In this document: positions 60,571-64,000 of the stretch, piece after piece
Layout of the letters: the number at the start of each line of letters is the position of its first letter
Numbering within the stretch: the stretch's first letter is position 1
NCBI RefSeq assembly: GCF_022458985.1
Contig: NC_061781.1
Span: 24,725,001 to 24,789,000, forward strand
Direction of reading: 5' to 3'
Length of the DNA stretch: 64,000 nt
DNA from: Mugil cephalus
Lineage: Eukaryota > Chordata > Actinopteri > Mugiliformes > Mugilidae
Notes under the pieces: model-generated
The model's database searches: none
Seen by the model: only the letters and a program-made list of their open reading frames with translations
What the model was told of the DNA's origin: nothing
Translations under genes and position numbers: made by a program

Positions 60571-62480
60571 TCAGCTCTGGGTGAAATCTTAGAAGCAAGT
60601 TCTCATAAAATTCTAAAATAACATTTCACATTTCGACTAAACTGCAGGCAATGTTTAAATGACCCCGTTCAATTATTCTACATGTTTGGGTCCATTTAAT
60701 CCTGTTATGTGCCGTGTCCTCAACCGCAGCCTTTTACACATTTAAGCTACTTCTGACTGTTGTGTTGAGGAGCTAATTAGCTGGAATCTAAAGATGCTGG
60801 TGGATCTCTGGAGGATACTTTCCCTCTCATTTTCTTTATAAACAACTTTAGCTCTAAAAACTTCTCATGTAGCTTCCAACTTTTTAGATTTATTCCACAA
60901 AGACAGATACACAACGGCAACGCCAGTGATTAGCATATGCACCAGTTGGGACATCATTTCTTTTTTTTTTGTATTTTGCAAGTGCAAACACATATTTCTT
61001 TTATTTGTTCTGTTCTTGTTTCTTATATATTTGCTTGTCGAATCATAATGAAAAGAATTTAATGCGGCGTAAGTAGAAAGTAGAACGTAGACGTCTGTGC
61101 TTCAGCTCGTCGCAGATAAAGACTGAGAATAAAACAGGAATTGTACAGTTTCCCATGCACCGTGCGCTTGTCCTCTTTTACTTAACAGGGTCACATGACC
61201 CCGCTGAAGGAGGAAACTAGGCCGTTCATTCATACATTGTTGTCCAGAGATGAGACTGAGGTCGGTCACGCTTTGCAAAAGTGTAGCCTGAAGCAAAAAT
61301 GTCACAAAGCAACGTCGGCCCCTCCGGTAAGAAGGAAGGGGTCGTGTGCATTTAAGACATCGACAATACTGTAAAAACATGCGCGGGTGTGTGTCTGTGT
61401 GTCGTCTCTTATAACTGTCCATGTCTCTTGTCAGGATGTAGATACAGTACAACATTTAGAACAGAACGTTTAGCACGTTTTCTTTGCTGGGCAGCTGATT
61501 TCACTGACGTCTTCCTCAAAAGGTGTTAGATGATACCTGTCATCTTAAGTTAACTGTAACTTTATTAATCTAAATGTCAATAGTGTCGATACTAAGGCTA
61601 GTATCGGTATCGGATCGATACTGTTGTTACAGTTTCTCTTTTATACGTCCAGTAAATTACTTGTCACAGAGTTTGTGCAGCTTCTCTCTTCAGGATCTTC
61701 TCCTCCTGTAGTAGAAGGTTTATATGGACAGAGTTTGATACTGAAGTCACAGCAGCATCACAGCTGGAACTGATACTATTATTGGAATGAGTCTGTACTC
61801 AGAAGAAAAGACAATTACAAATGTTTCTTACTATTCTGCGGTGAAGAGGTAAAGTTCACAACAGATAAAGACTTTTTCTGACACTGAAGTAAACAATAAC
61901 TAAAGTGCACAGTTAAACATGTAATAAAGGTTGAGGCTGTAAACATGCAGAAGACAGTCGGTCATAGTAAGTTTATATATATGTACCACAGGAAAAACGT
62001 TTGGAAGCAACTTCAAGTTTCTGTTCACGATGCCTTTCTGAAAAACCAGCATGAGTTCAATGTCTCCTGCTCCTATTGATATGAACCATTTTCCTCAGTT
62101 TATCTTCAGGTGAACATTAATGTTACCAGATCATTTCTGGATAAATGTCAGCAGAAGAAAAGAAGAAGGACTTAGTTTTAGGGTCGAGAAGATTTACAAG
62201 AGTCACAACTTCAGTGCAAAAGTAAAAAAAAAAAACAAATCAGAGTTTACATTATTCACTTTAACTCTTTGTTTTCTGAGAGTCTTCATGTAAATATCTG
62301 TTGAGGAACGAATGCCTCGTATATGTCATGATGTTGTTAAAGCCAGAGGAGGAAACTATGAAGAAAGAGAAACTCAAATACCTGATAATTATAGTAAAAA
62401 TGTCTCCTGATAAGTTACAGAGTAAACCAATGAAACTATGATCTGTTATGAACAAATTTAGGCCTGTTGTGTAAATATAC
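60571..62480. other. Intergenic, no gene recognised
   Basis: AT-rich with a TATCGGTATCGG word cluster at about 61590-61620 (transposon tip). No exon was recognised. Confidence 0.5.
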
Positions 62481-62484
62481 ATGT

Positions 62485-62640
62485 GCAATAGCACAGTCCT
62501 TCTGTAGTCGGAGAGAGTTCAGCTTCCTGACGTCCTGGTGGATGAAGCTGTTTGTGAATCTGGTGGAGCAGGAACAGAGACTGTGATACCTCCTCCCAGA
62601 GGGCAGGAGGCTGAACTGACTGAGTGTGGGCTAGTCCTCG
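62485..62640. repeat. Dispersed fish repeat fragment (ctcctcccagagggcagg type)
   Basis: 'ctgacgtcctggtggatgaa' followed by 'acctcctcccagagggcagg' resembles a retroelement fragment widespread in fish genomes. Class not assigned. Confidence 0.4.
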
Positions 62641-64000
62641 TTTACTGACCCAGTATAATAATCAAACCCTGTCTTTAGCTTTAGGTTCATATATATATCA
62701 CAGAATCCAAATCCTGTGTCTTGGTATCACAGTGAAAACTTATTGCTTATTGAACAATGACTCTGCACTCAGGCAGGACAAACGTCTGTGTTGTCTGACT
62801 GTCCTGCAGACCTCATTTCAGTCATGAGACTCTGATGGCACGAAGAGGACGAGGCCTCGTTAGGGTAGACGCAGACAGGACGCCAGCTTGTTTCTCTCCT
62901 TTCTGAGGGGACTCAGCTGAGCATTATTTCCCGTCCCGTCCACGGAGGCACCAGCAGACACACTTCCCCTTCGGTGCCCAATCACAAACACGGGACGGTG
63001 ACGAGCTGAAGTGACAGGGCGGAGGACTCGTGTGGTCGGCCTCGTCTCAAATGACCTGCAGTCAGTGGGGTGAGTGAGAACTGGGTGGGGAAGTTACCAG
63101 GAGCCAACGGATGAAATATTGATGAGAGCGACATGGATTTGTGAGGAAAGCAGGAAGATTTCATGTAGACCAGGTGTGATGAAAATAAATAAGAGAATCA
63201 CATGCAAGGAAAACATAAAATACACTCATCATGTTTGTGCACATACTGTAGGTTGATTTGTTGCTTATTAATCACTTCTTTAGTCGCATGTGGACGTAGT
63301 TGGTTTGGCTGCATGAAGACATTTAGTTGCCTTATGAAGATCATGTGTGTGAGGTTTAAATATTTCTCAGTTCGTTTGTTGTGAGTTTACAGTCAGCGCT
63401 TCATCACCTGTTTAACACTGATGCAAATTATCACACGTATTCTGGGTCATGTATGAACGTTTTAAAACCTCCGTCCCGATGCTGCTCAATGAAGATTGAG
63501 TTCATCTCAGGACTCAGGGAAAAATCATGTGTCAAAGTCATGTGTCAAACCACAGACGGCTGATTATGTATTAATAATTTCACTCAAACCAATGAAGAAG
63601 ATGTGTTCGCTCTGATGTCTCGCAGGTAGAAGGTTCTGGGTTTGGAGTTTGTATGTTCTCCCAATGAGCTCCTACAGAAAATGAATGAATGAATTGTCTG
63701 ATACAGGAGGAACATATCTAATGTCTCCATATCAACATATGGATCAATATATAATTGTTGGATTTTGTTTAAGTTTAACATAGTTGGTCACATTTTGTCT
63801 GTTTTCAGGCCTATAGCCAATCACCACATGGCATTTTTGCATTATATACACAACTGTAGACCACGTTTGGTCTGTCATGAAATTAAAGCTCCATGACATT
63901 TCCCATTTGGTGGAGTTCAGTGTGTTTGTTCCTTTGGGGGATTTGAACCAACAACATCCAACAGTGTAATTTACTGGTACTTTATTCTCTCTTGTTCCAT
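62641..64000. other. Intergenic, no gene recognised
   Basis: A GC-richer unique patch at about 62830-63110, then AT-rich sequence to the window end. No exon was recognised. Confidence 0.5.

Noticed and set aside
41867..64000. satb2 coding exons in the right third
   Set aside because: I looked for CUT-repeat and homeodomain sequences in all frames and saw none; if satb2 follows, its coding exons are outside the window.

Overview
This window is vertebrate nuclear DNA, almost certainly from a ray-finned (teleost) fish. The evidence is small exons separated by GT-AG introns, abundant microsatellites, many short decayed DNA transposons and LINE pieces of types common in teleosts, and four spliced genes whose proteins match vertebrate families closely. 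I see no prokaryotic features, rRNA, tRNA or CRISPR. Almost all real coding sequence is split into exons, so long continuous open frames are mostly chance.

Layout: (1) 1-10.3 kb holds the last six coding exons and the long 3' UTR of a HECW2-type HECT ubiquitin ligase on the + strand. The gene begins upstream of the window. (2) 11.1-23.5 kb holds a complete seven-exon DRAK-family kinase (stk17b-like, + strand, 361 aa) with a CpG/NRF1-type promoter and a 2.3 kb 3' UTR. (3) 26.3-34.1 kb holds a complete three-exon C2orf69 homologue on the - strand (318 aa), an alpha/beta-hydrolase-like protein linked to mitochondria in humans. (4) 34.1-35.7 kb is a head-to-head promoter region with YY1, NRF1 and ETS-like sites. 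(5) 35.7-41.9 kb holds a complete five-coding-exon FTCDNL1 homologue (330 aa, + strand) that contains one GC-AG intron. (6) 41.9-64 kb shows no convincing coding exon. It holds MITEs, LINE fragments, several unique blocks that could be conserved regulatory elements, and one GC-rich block with a splice-donor-like end that might be a 5' exon.

The human orthologues of all four genes lie on chromosome 2q32-q33, where FTCDNL1 and C2orf69 are neighbours next to SATB2 and STK17B is close to HECW2. The window therefore supports the stk17b/hecw2 (2q) assignment over the paralogous stk17a/hecw1 (7p) pair, and suggests the gene-poor right third flanks a developmental gene such as satb2. That last point is inference.

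The genes do not form one pathway: ubiquitin ligation, a pro-apoptotic kinase, a mitochondrial hydrolase-like factor and a folate-enzyme-like protein. I did not find an undescribed biological system. The points most worth checking are the GC-AG intron in ftcdnl1, the (CA)n tract touching an stk17b splice donor, the shorter C2orf69 with an apparently extra intron, nested and foldback transposons including a near-perfect 184-bp palindrome bounded by TTAA, and the regulatory-looking blocks at 43-64 kb. All exon junctions were placed by eye from splice signals, reading phase and remembered family sequence; no alignment or search was run.
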